Assembly: GCA_035707825.1 (NCBI GenBank)
Contig: DASSTR010000089.1
Location: forward strand, 1-13,318
Direction: 5' to 3'
DNA from: VRUE01 sp035707825
Lineage (GTDB): Bacteria > Actinomycetota > Thermoleophilia > Solirubrobacterales > 70-9
Length of the DNA stretch: 13,318 nt
Shown here one piece after another: positions 1 through 6,582 of this stretch. Below the pieces are notes generated by a model, which was not told where the DNA came from, made no database searches, and saw only the letters and a list, made by a program, of their open reading frames with translations. The translations under genes and the position numbers were made by a program. The stretch's first letter is position 1, and every line of letters begins with the position of its first letter.

Positions 1-4
1 GACG

Positions 5-364
5 ATGACCTACACCGTCGACGACACCGGCGACATCCAGCCGATCGACATCGACGAGGCCGTCGAGCGCAGCGGCGCCGCGCTGGTGATCCGCGCCGGC
101 GGCGGCAGGGCGGGGGAGAGCTTCACGATCGGCGAGGACCGGGTCAGCATCGGGCGCAGTCCCGACGCCGGCGTCTTCCTCGACGACGTCACTGTCTCGC
201 GCAACCACGCCCTGCTGGTACGCCGCCGCGACGGCCTCTACATCGACGATCTTGGCTCCCTCAACGGGACCTACGTCAATCGCCGCCGGATCGAGTCGCA
301 CCGCCTTGCCGACGGGGACGAGATCCAGGTCGGCAAGTACAAGCTCAGCTACCTGGAGAGATGA
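5..364 (+). CDS. FHA-domain signalling protein, GarA-like
   Basis: This is a small cytoplasmic phosphothreonine-binding protein of 119 aa with a single FHA domain at about residues 26-116. The FHA hallmarks are visible: GRS at 50-52, SRNH at 65-68, and NGTYVN at 87-92, followed by a GDEIQVGKYKL strand. FLDDVTVSRNH and DLGSLNGTYVN closely resemble mycobacterial GarA (Rv1827). GarA is a Ser/Thr-kinase substrate that controls 2-oxoglutarate and glutamate enzymes, and the next gene matches the GarA neighbour Rv1828. The visible N-terminus has threonines at 2, 4 and 8 but no obvious ETTS-type kinase site. The ATG lies four bases from the window edge and the frame is open upstream, so the true start may be outside the window. 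The family call is firm; the exact GarA role is inferred from similarity and gene order. Confidence 0.9.
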   Translation: MTYTVDDTGDIQPIDIDEAVERSGAALVIRAGGGRAGESFTIGEDRVSIGRSPDAGVFLDDVTVSRNHALLVRRRDGLYIDDLGSLNGTYVNRRRIESHRLADGDEIQVGKYKLSYLER

Positions 365-1119
365 CGGTGGCGATCTCCGAGCAGACAACCCGCTCTCCGG
401 ATTCCCCGAGCCGCCCGCGCAAGGCGCTGACCATCGGCGCCGTCTGCAAAATCCTCCAGTCCGAGTTCGACGACATCTCGATCTCCAAGATCCGCTACCT
501 CGAGGACCAGAAGCTGCTGACGCCGCGGCGGACCTCGGGCGGCTACCGCCTCTACAGCCAGTCAGACGTCGAACGGCTGCGCACGATCCTGAGGCTGCAG
601 CGCGACGAGTTCCTTCCCCTGCGGGTGATTCGCCAGGAGCTCGCCGCAGGGGGGGAGATCGACCTCGGCACCGGCGCGGCCGCCGACCGCCGCCCCACCG
701 GTGGGGCCGTGCGGCGGGCGATCCTCGTCAACACCTCGAGCGCCTATCTCTCGCTCGAGGAGGTGATCGAGGAGACCGGCGCCCACGCGGAGCTGATCGC
801 CGAGCTGGAGAACTTCGGCATCGTCCAGCCCGACAAACGGGAAGGCAAGACGGTCTACGACGAGACGGACAGGGAGATCGTCCGCGCCGCCAACGAACTC
901 GCGCGGGTCGGGGTCGCGGCTCGCAACCTGCGCATCTTCCGCTCCTCCGCCGACCGCGAGGCCAACCTTCTGGAAGCCCTGCTCGGCCCTTCGCTGCGCT
1001 CGCGCAACCCGGATCGCCGCAAGGAGGCCCTGGAGACCCTGGAGAGCCTCGCCGCGACGGTCAGCCACCTCAAGCACCTTCTGCTGGTGCGGGACCTTCG
1101 CCGCCTCGCCGGCGACTAG
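361..1119 (+). CDS. ftsR: MerR-family regulator, FtsR-like
   Basis: This is a DNA-binding transcription factor of 252 aa. The N-terminal MerR winged helix (about 22-92) begins LTIGAVCKIL, continues with the recognition and wing segments ISKIRYLEDQKLLTPRRTSGGYRLY (41-65), and ends with DVERLRTILRLQRDEFLPL. A second MerR-like segment follows at about 127-200 (YLSLEEVIEETG, then NFGIVQPDKREGKTVY). This two-domain form is typical of Rv1828/FtsR, reported in Corynebacterium as an activator of ftsZ, rather than of metal-sensing MerR proteins; no cysteine cluster for metal binding is present. Its ATG overlaps the FHA gene stop (ATGA), which implies translational coupling. A hydrophobic and acidic C-terminal helix (222-250) may dimerise. 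The role in division genes is taken from the family, not shown here. Confidence 0.88.
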   Translation: MTVAISEQTTRSPDSPSRPRKALTIGAVCKILQSEFDDISISKIRYLEDQKLLTPRRTSGGYRLYSQSDVERLRTILRLQRDEFLPLRVIRQELAAGGEIDLGTGAAADRRPTGGAVRRAILVNTSSAYLSLEEVIEETGAHAELIAELENFGIVQPDKREGKTVYDETDREIVRAANELARVGVAARNLRIFRSSADREANLLEALLGPSLRSRNPDRRKEALETLESLAATVSHLKHLLLVRDLRRLAGD

Positions 1120-1129
1120 ACGGACCGGC

Positions 1130-1594
1130 GTGCCCAGGATCAGCCGCCGACGCAGGATCGCGGCATCTCCGGACCAGGTCTGGGCGCTGGTCTCCGATCC
1201 CTACAACCTGCCCCGATGGTGGCCGCGGACGATCCGCGTCGAGAGCGTCAATCGCAAGAGCGCCGGCCGGCGCAGTGAGTGGACGAAGGTGCTCGAGACC
1301 AGCGAGGGCCGCGGCGTGCGGGCGGACTTCCGCTGCACCAGCTCGGCTGAGAAGGAGCGCTACGTCTGGGAGCAGCAGCTGGCGGGGACGCCTTTCGAGC
1401 GCCACCTTCGCCGCTCGGCCGTAGAGGTGAGGCTGCACGCCCAGAAGGACGAGACCGAGGTGACCCTGACCTCCGACCAGCGGATGAAGGGCCTCTCTCG
1501 ATTGGGCTCGCCGATGATGCGGCGCGCGCAGGGTGCGATCCTCGACGACGCGTTGGCCGGCATCGAGCGAGCGCTGAGCGGAGAGCCCGTCTAG
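1130..1594 (+). CDS. SRPBCC (START-like) superfamily protein
   Basis: This 154-aa cytoplasmic protein has the SRPBCC/polyketide cyclase fold, a deep hydrophobic ligand pocket. The opening ISRRRRIAASPDQVWALVSDPYNLPRWWP is the classic first strand plus helix of the family, and the long amphipathic C-terminal helix (about 127-150, ending GIERALS) is also typical. The start is a GTG ten bases after the ftsR stop. Beta-strand segments run through VRADFRCTS, RYVWEQQL, VEVRLHAQ and EVTLTSDQR. The ligand cannot be read from sequence. Its place between ftsR and a lipid-type flavoenzyme, with no promoter-sized gap on either side, hints at binding or delivering a lipid, but this is inference. Confidence 0.8.
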   Translation: MPRISRRRRIAASPDQVWALVSDPYNLPRWWPRTIRVESVNRKSAGRRSEWTKVLETSEGRGVRADFRCTSSAEKERYVWEQQLAGTPFERHLRRSAVEVRLHAQKDETEVTLTSDQRMKGLSRLGSPMMRRAQGAILDDALAGIERALSGEPV

Positions 1595-1596
1595 CG

Positions 1597-3228
1597 ATGG
1601 AGGCGCCGCGCCGCGATCTCAAGTGGTGGGGCTGGGGGGACCCCGAGGCCTCGGGCGAGCTGGGCGAGGAGGCCCTGGCGACGCTGCGCGAGGAGCTCGG
1701 CGAGCTGAGCCCCTCGCCGCGGATGGGGGACATCGATGCGGTTGGCCTGCCGCGGGCCGAGCCCCTGCCCGCGGCGCTGCTCGAGGCGGCCGGCGGGGAT
1801 GGGGTGTTCACCGGTGAGGAGGACCGCGTTCGCCACGCCACCGGCCGCGGCTATCCGGACCTGGTTCGCCTGCGCAGCGGGGCCCTCGAGGCGGCCCCCG
1901 ACGCCGTCGTCCTACCGCGCGACGCCGGCGCCCTGCAGCGCATCCTCGAGGTCTGCGCCGCCGAGGGAGTGGCCGTTGTCCCCTTCGGAGGCGGCACCAG
2001 CGTGGTCGGCGGCATCGAGCCCCTGCGCGGGCCCCACCAGCGCCTGATCAGCCTCGACCTGCGCCGGCTGCGCGGGGTCGACGTAGACGCCAGATCGCTG
2101 ACCGCGACCCTCGGCGCCGGCCTGCGCGGCCCCGAGGCGGAGGCCGCCCTCGCCACCAGGGGGCTCACCCTCGGCCACTTCCCACAGTCCTTCGAGTACG
2201 CCACGATCGGCGGCTTCGCCGCCACCCGCTCGGCGGGCCAGGCCTCCAGCGGCTACGGGCGCTTCGACGACCTCGTCACGTCGGTGCGCCTGATCGCCCC
2301 TGCGGGGGAGATGAGCACGCCACATACCCCGCACAGCGCCGCCGGGCCCGCCCTGCGCGAGCTGATCGTCGGCTCGGAGGGCGTCTTCGGGGTCGTGCCC
2401 GACGTGACGGTCCGCGTGCGGCCCCAACCGCTCGTGCGCCGCTACGAGGGTTGGATGGCCGAGAGCTTCGAGGCCGGGGCGGCGATCGTGCGCACCCTGG
2501 CCCAGGGACCGGGCCTGCCCGACGTGATCCGGGTCTCAGACGCGGAGGAGACGAGGGTCTCGATGGCGCTTTCGGGCCCCCGCGGCGTTGCCGGAGCGCT
2601 GTTCGGCGGCTACCTGAGCGCCCGGCGCCGCCGCGACGGCTGCCTGGTCATCGCCGGCTTCGAGGGGGACGAGGAGTCGACCGCCAGGCGCCGCGCCCTG
2701 GCCGTGCGCGAGCTGCGCGCCGGCGGGGCCGCATACCTAGGCCAGGCAGCAGGGCGCTCCTGGGAGCACGGCCGCTTCCAGGGGCCCTACCTACGCGACT
2801 CGCTGATGGACCTCGGCGCTCTGGTGGAGACGCTGGAGACCGCGCACAGCTGGGCGCAGCTCGGGGCTCTGTACGCGAGCGTCGGCGCAGCGATCCGGCG
2901 CGCCCTAGCCGATCAGGGCACCCCCGGCCTCGTCTTCTGCCATCTCTCCCACGCCTACGCCGACGGAGCCTCGCTCTACTTCACATTCATATCCCGCGCC
3001 CGCCAGGGCGAGGAGATCGAGCAGTGGCGCTCGGTGAAGCGCGCCGCCTGCGAGGCGATCGTCGCGGCGGGGGCGACGATCACCCACCACCATGCGGTCG
3101 GCCGCGACCACGCTCCCTACATGGAGTCAGAGGTGGGCGGCCTCGGCGTCGAGGCCCTGCGGGCGGTCAAGGAGCGACTCGACCCGGCCGGGATCATGAA
3201 CCCCGGCAAGCTGCTGCCGGATGCCTAG
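1597..3228 (+). CDS. FAD-binding oxidase, alkyl-DHAP synthase (AGPS)-like
   Basis: This 543-aa flavoprotein is of the VAO/PCMH type. The N-terminal KWWGWGDP (9-16) is a signature of AGPS-like enzymes, which exchange the acyl chain of acyl-DHAP for a fatty alcohol in ether-lipid synthesis. FAD-domain motifs are present: PFGGGTSVVGG (129-139), FEYATIGGFAATRSAG (199-214), and GSEGVFGVV (259-267). The cap domain carries SHAYADGASLYFTF (451-464) and a triple-His loop HHHAVGRDHAPYM (497-509), matching the tyrosine and histidine regions important in AGPS. The end NPGKLLP is standard for the superfamily. It starts two bases after the SRPBCC stop, with GGAGAG at 1580-1585 as a likely ribosome site. 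An alternative is another alpha-hydroxyacid or glycolate-type oxidase, but the KWWGWG and HHH features favour AGPS. Family firm, substrate moderate. Confidence 0.85.
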   Translation: MEAPRRDLKWWGWGDPEASGELGEEALATLREELGELSPSPRMGDIDAVGLPRAEPLPAALLEAAGGDGVFTGEEDRVRHATGRGYPDLVRLRSGALEAAPDAVVLPRDAGALQRILEVCAAEGVAVVPFGGGTSVVGGIEPLRGPHQRLISLDLRRLRGVDVDARSLTATLGAGLRGPEAEAALATRGLTLGHFPQSFEYATIGGFAATRSAGQASSGYGRFDDLVTSVRLIAPAGEMSTPHTPHSAAGPALRELIVGSEGVFGVVPDVTVRVRPQPLVRRYEGWMAESFEAGAAIVRTLAQGPGLPDVIRVSDAEETRVSMALSGPRGVAGALFGGYLSARRRRDGCLVIAGFEGDEESTARRRALAVRELRAGGAAYLGQAAGRSWEHGRFQGPYLRDSLMDLGALVETLETAHSWAQLGALYASVGAAIRRALADQGTPGLVFCHLSHAYADGASLYFTFISRARQGEEIEQWRSVKRAACEAIVAAGATITHHHAVGRDHAPYMESEVGGLGVEALRAVKERLDPAGIMNPGKLLPDA

Positions 3229-3238
3229 CGTCAGACGC

Positions 3239-3270
3239 GAGTTGTACGCGGGCGAGGCGACCGCGAACTC
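3239..3270 (+). terminator. Hairpin after the ftsR/AGPS operon
   Basis: An inverted repeat lies 11 bases after the AGPS-like stop. GAGTT (3239-3243) pairs with AACTC (3266-3270) and CGCGG (3247-3251) pairs with CCGCG (3261-3265), with a GTA bulge and a nine-base loop. No T-run follows, as is common for high-GC actinobacterial terminators. It sits between two convergent genes and could serve both directions. Confidence 0.5.
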
Positions 3271-3296
3271 ACGACTCAGGACGCTGATCGAGGACG

Positions 3297-4301
3297 CTAA
3301 TTGCCTTTTTTGGCCAGCCCGACGATCGGGCCCGTGATCTGGCCGCGAAGCACCGCGGTGCCGGTGTAGGCGGGTGACTTCTTTGCTTTGCGCGCCTGGG
3401 CCACTGACCTCCTGAAGGCGCTGTCGCCGATCTGCGTGATCGCGATTTCGTCAAACGATCCACTGGCGAGGAAGGCGAGGACTTCGGTCGGCACCTGGTA
3501 GCGGGCGGCGATTTCGCCCGAATCGTCGACTTTGCTGGCCGCGAGCGGCAGCATCTGCTGCGGCGAGCGAGCGAGCCAGACAACGTAGGACTGCCCCTGC
3601 GGCGAAGGCTCGAGGCCCTGCGCTTCCACCTGGAGAAGGACGTTTTTACCCGACCTGCCGAAGAGGGCGCGGCCGCTTGCGTCACCGCCGTCGGCGGGTT
3701 CGAGGACCGCCTGGGTCAGCTGCCCTGAGCCCGCTTCCTGCGCGGCGGTGTTCGCGGCGGTGTTGCCGGTGTCGCTGCCGGAGGTGCCGGAATCGCTCCC
3801 GTCGCCGAGCACTCCCGTGACCAGAAGGATGACCAGCAGGACGAGGACCGCCCCTCCGGCAAGCACGCCGATCCGGGCGCCCCGGTCTTTTGGCAGCGCC
3901 AGTTTCGGTGCCGTGGGACGCGAGCGCTTCTTGGCGGGCGCTGGCGGTGGCGGCACCGTCGGTTGCGCTGGCGCTGGTGATGGCGAGACCTGCGTGGCGG
4001 GGGTCTTTTCTCCCCCGGGCACGGGCTCCTGGGGTTCGGCCGGGGGGGTGGGTGGCGGGGATTTCGCCGCGAGATCCTCTTCGGCCTTGGCGGCGGAGGG
4101 GGAATCCCCGCCGCTTCCATCCGGCTCCGGGACGCTCGGCGCCGGGATGCCTTCGGACTCCAGCTGCGCCGCGGCCGCCTTCGCCCGCGAATGGACCTCG
4201 TCGATGCTCACACCGAGCAGGGCGGAGAGATCCTCGTAGCCCTGCGCACCCCGCTGGGAGAGCAGCCGCAGCATCGCTTTTTGATCGTCGGTCAGCGCCA
4301 C
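3297..4301 (-). CDS. HTH / Pro-rich / single-TM protein with RskA-like C-domain
   Basis: This 334-aa protein has four visible parts. Residues 4-50 form a helix-turn-helix-like segment (LLSQRGAQGYEDLSALLGVS then IDEVHSRAKAA), similar in pattern to sigma region 4. Residues 80-125 are Pro/Ala-rich. KKRSRP and KDRGAR precede one membrane segment (about 144-164), so the N-terminus should be cytoplasmic. A Ser/Gly/Thr linker leads to an outer beta domain (about 192-325). There, VLLQVEAQGLEPSPQGQSYVVWL and the following strands resemble the C-terminal domain of RskA-type anti-sigma factors. No zinc-binding anti-sigma domain is seen. The start is a GTG at 4301. Third-position G/C bias looks weaker than in neighbouring genes. 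It may be a membrane-tethered regulator sensing outside signals; the target is unknown and no sigma gene adjoins it. Confidence 0.72.
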   Translation of the reverse strand: MALTDDQKAMLRLLSQRGAQGYEDLSALLGVSIDEVHSRAKAAAAQLESEGIPAPSVPEPDGSGGDSPSAAKAEEDLAAKSPPPTPPAEPQEPVPGGEKTPATQVSPSPAPAQPTVPPPPAPAKKRSRPTAPKLALPKDRGARIGVLAGGAVLVLLVILLVTGVLGDGSDSGTSGSDTGNTAANTAAQEAGSGQLTQAVLEPADGGDASGRALFGRSGKNVLLQVEAQGLEPSPQGQSYVVWLARSPQQMLPLAASKVDDSGEIAARYQVPTEVLAFLASGSFDEIAITQIGDSAFRRSVAQARKAKKSPAYTGTAVLRGQITGPIVGLAKKGN

Positions 4302-4331
4302 CGGCTGGGAAGCCTATTAGGGTGCGAGGCC
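4302..4331. promoter_or_regulatory. 30-bp divergent promoter region with CCTATTAGG
   Basis: Only 30 bases separate the GTG starts of the HTH/RskA-like gene (minus) and the thioesterase (plus). The single A/T-rich element is CCTATTAGG (4313-4321), an odd palindrome. It offers TATTAG on the plus strand and CCTAAT on the minus strand as weak -10 boxes. AGGG at 4319-4322 is a possible ribosome site nine bases before the plus-strand GTG. The -35 regions would lie inside the opposing coding sequences. Confidence 0.35.
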
Positions 4332-4736
4332 GTGAACGACGACGCTTCGGTTAAGCCCGCTCATTTCGACGAGCTGATCGGCACCGAGTGGCTCAGCGAC
4401 GATCCCGAGGACGCCCGCGTTCGGGTCGAGATCCGCGACGAGCTGCGCCAGCCATTTGGGCTGATGCATGGCGGCGTGATGTCGAGCCTGATCGAGAGCG
4501 TCTGTTCCCGAGCGACCTTCGGCTCCGTCTACGAGGACGGCATGGCGGCGATGGGACAGTCGATCGAGGTCAGCTTCATGCGCCCGATCACCGAGGGCGG
4601 CGCCGAAGTCCGGGCAAGGGCCCGCCACCGCGGCCGCACCACCTGGCTCTGGCAGGCCGAAGTCCTCAACGACGAGGGCAAGGCCTGCGCCCTGGCCAAG
4701 ATGACGATCGCGGTGCGGCCGCGACCAAAGGCGTGA
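4332..4736 (+). CDS. PaaI-type hotdog-fold thioesterase
   Basis: This 134-aa cytoplasmic enzyme probably hydrolyses acyl-CoA or aryl-CoA thioesters. The hotdog catalytic helix is clear: QPFGLMHGGVMSSLIES (40-56), with the HGG motif at 46-48 and the family acid (Asp/Glu) at Glu55. Later strands match as well: MGQSIEVSFMRPITEG, then AEVRARARHRGRTTWLWQAEVLNDEGKACALAKMTIAV. I chose the GTG at 4332 because it gives the normal family length. The open frame extends back to 4191 but that part overlaps the divergent gene and resembles no hotdog N-terminus. It is monocistronic and convergent with nadE. The acyl substrate cannot be told. Confidence 0.88.
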   Translation: MNDDASVKPAHFDELIGTEWLSDDPEDARVRVEIRDELRQPFGLMHGGVMSSLIESVCSRATFGSVYEDGMAAMGQSIEVSFMRPITEGGAEVRARARHRGRTTWLWQAEVLNDEGKACALAKMTIAVRPRPKA

Positions 4737-4791
4737 GCTAAGCGCGCAGTGGTCTCGGCGGTGGCCCCTCAATTGAGAGCGAGGCTGTCGA

Positions 4792-6513
4792 CTAGCCGCC
4801 GAAGCGGTTGGTGATCGGCAGGCGCCGGTCGCGCCCGAAGGCCTTGGGGGTGATCCGCACGCCCGGCGCCGCCTGGCGGCGCTTGTACTCGGACCGGTCG
4901 ACCATCCGCACCACCTCGTCGACCACGTCGGCAGGCATCCCGGCGGCGATCATCTCCTCGCGGCCTTCGTCGCGCTCCACATAGGCCTCGAGAATCCGGT
5001 CGAGAAGGTCGTAGGGGGGAAGGGAGTCGCTGTCCCGCTGTTCGGGCCGCAACTCGGCGGAGGGGGCCCGCTCGAGCACCGAGCCCGGCACCAGCTCCCG
5101 CCCCGCGGTCTCGTTGCGGTAGCGCACCAGTTCGTAGACGAGGGTCTTCGGGACGTCCTTGATCGCGGCAAACCCGCCCGCCATATCGCCGTAGAGGGTT
5201 GCGTAGCCGACCGACATCTCACTCTTGTTGCCGGTCGTCAGCACCAGCCAGCCGTGCTTGTTGGAGAGCGCCATCATCAGATTGCCCCGGATGCGCGCCT
5301 GCAGGTTCTCGGCCGCCAGGTCCGGCTCGGAAGGACGCGAAGGGTCGCGCGGGAGCGGCTCAGCTCCGGCACCATCGGCGCCTCCGCCGCGCAATCCCTC
5401 ACCGCCGCCGTCGACCTCGGTGCCGCGCAAAACCTCGCCAAGGGCCCTCTCGTACTCCGTCATCGCTCCCGCAATCGGGATCTCGATCGCCTCGGCGCCG
5501 AGGTTGGCGGCGATAGTCCTGGCGTCCGCCTGTGTTTGAGGGCTGGAATGCGGAGAGGGCATGACAACGCAGCTGACCCGCTCGGCGCCGACGGCGTCGG
5601 CCGCCAGCATCGCCACCAGGGCGGAATCGATGCCCCCAGAGAGGGCGAGCCCGACGTGCCGAAAGCCGTTCTTGGCCGCGTAGTCGCGCAGGCCCAGAAC
5701 GAGGGCGCCGTAGACCTCGGCGAGGTCCGGAAGCGGCTCGGCGAGCCGGCATGGGGCGGGGGAGGGCACCTCGCAGACGAGCAGCTCCTCCTCGAACTGG
5801 GCTGCCCGAGCGAGCACTTCGCCTTCCGGTCCAAGCAGGAAGCTCTGGCCGTCGAAGACCAGCTCGTCCTGGCCGCCGACGAGATTGCAGAAGGCGAAGT
5901 AGGCGCCATAGGAGCAGGCGAGCCCGGCGAACATCTCCTCCCGCTCTCGGCCCTTACCGCGATGGTAGGGCGAGCCCGACGGGTTGGCGATCAGCTGCGC
6001 TCCTTCCTGGGCCTCCAGGGAGGCGGGCGGCCCCTCCAGCCAGCAGTCCTCGCAGATCGTCAGGCCGACCCGCAGCCCGGACGCATCGACCGTCGCCGGC
6101 TCCGCGCCGGGGATGAAGTAGCGCTGCTCGTCGAAGACGGCGTAGTTGGGCAGGCGGTTCTTGCGGTAGACGGCGCGCACGCGCCCTCCCTGCAGCACCG
6201 CGAGCGAGTTGTGGGCGCGGCGAAAGTCGCCGTCCTCTGCGGCGGGCTCGGCGAAGCCGACGAGCACTGTGAGCCCGGCGCCGACCTCGCGCGCCAGCTC
6301 CTCGACCGCCCGCCTGTTGGCCTCGACGAAGTGCCTCTTCAGATAGAGGTCCTCAGCCGGGTATCCGGGGACGGCGAGCTCGGGGAAGATCGCCAGCGTC
6401 GCCCGCTCGCCTTCGGCTCGGTCGATCCACTCGGCGATCTTGGCGGCGTTGCCGTCGATGTCGCCGACCGTGGGGTCGATCTGGGCCAGGGCTATGCGCG
6501 CGGTGGGCTGCAT
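4792..6513 (-). CDS. nadE: Glutamine-dependent NAD+ synthetase
   Basis: This 573-aa enzyme catalyses the last step of NAD synthesis: it amidates nicotinate adenine dinucleotide using ATP and ammonia released from glutamine. The N-terminal nitrilase-type glutaminase domain (about 1-260) shows the triad Glu45 (FPELAVPGYP), Lys118 (YRKNRLPNY) and Cys154 (TICEDCW). The C-terminal synthetase domain has the ATP-loop SGGIDSALVA (292-301), ENLQARIRGN (402-411), TTGNKSEMSVGYATLYGDMAGG (426-447) and YKRRQAAPGVRITPKAFGRDRRLPITNR near the end. The ATG at 6513 was chosen because family similarity begins at TARIALAQIDPTVGD; an upstream extension reads into the divergent gene. A low-complexity Gly/Asp/Pro stretch (364-397) is inserted before ENLQARIRG. 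Confidence 0.96.
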   Translation of the reverse strand: MQPTARIALAQIDPTVGDIDGNAAKIAEWIDRAEGERATLAIFPELAVPGYPAEDLYLKRHFVEANRRAVEELAREVGAGLTVLVGFAEPAAEDGDFRRAHNSLAVLQGGRVRAVYRKNRLPNYAVFDEQRYFIPGAEPATVDASGLRVGLTICEDCWLEGPPASLEAQEGAQLIANPSGSPYHRGKGREREEMFAGLACSYGAYFAFCNLVGGQDELVFDGQSFLLGPEGEVLARAAQFEEELLVCEVPSPAPCRLAEPLPDLAEVYGALVLGLRDYAAKNGFRHVGLALSGGIDSALVAMLAADAVGAERVSCVVMPSPHSSPQTQADARTIAANLGAEAIEIPIAGAMTEYERALGEVLRGTEVDGGGEGLRGGGADGAGAEPLPRDPSRPSEPDLAAENLQARIRGNLMMALSNKHGWLVLTTGNKSEMSVGYATLYGDMAGGFAAIKDVPKTLVYELVRYRNETAGRELVPGSVLERAPSAELRPEQRDSDSLPPYDLLDRILEAYVERDEGREEMIAAGMPADVVDEVVRMVDRSEYKRRQAAPGVRITPKAFGRDRRLPITNRFGG

Positions 6514-6582
6514 CGGATCAGGGCAGAAGTATCGCCGCCGCGGCGCTCGGGGCGCGCCTGGCCTGCCTGTAGATTCATCCGG
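6514..6582. promoter_or_regulatory. Divergent promoters of nadE and the metalloprotease
   Basis: This 69-bp gap separates two divergent ATG starts. On the plus strand TAGATT (6570-6575) ends seven bases before the protease ATG, so transcription should begin at or next to the ATG and the mRNA may be leaderless; no Shine-Dalgarno sequence is visible. On the minus strand GATACT (complement of 6528-6533) ends 14 bases before the nadE ATG, giving a leader of about seven bases. No convincing -35 boxes were found. Confidence 0.45.

Noticed and set aside
252..1424. 390-codon plus-strand frame over the FHA, ftsR and SRPBCC genes
   Set aside because: Shadow frame, rich in Arg/Pro/Gly, fully covered by three genes with clear domains.
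3301..3315. T-run with GCC/GGC flanks as a terminator
   Set aside because: It lies inside the last codons of the minus-strand membrane protein, and a 3-bp stem is too weak.
4191..4331. Upstream 47 codons of the thioesterase frame
   Set aside because: They overlap the divergent gene and fall outside the normal hotdog length; GTG 4332 has an AGGG ribosome site.
4768..4777. CTCAATTGAG palindrome between the thioesterase and nadE 3' ends as a terminator
   Set aside because: A self-complementary 10-mer has no loop, and no longer stem or T-run surrounds it; not enough to call.
5254..6582. Long plus-strand open frame running antisense through nadE and joining the metalloprotease in frame
   Set aside because: It is the mirror of nadE codon bias. 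The signal peptide and family similarity begin at 6583, and the upstream translation resembles no protein.
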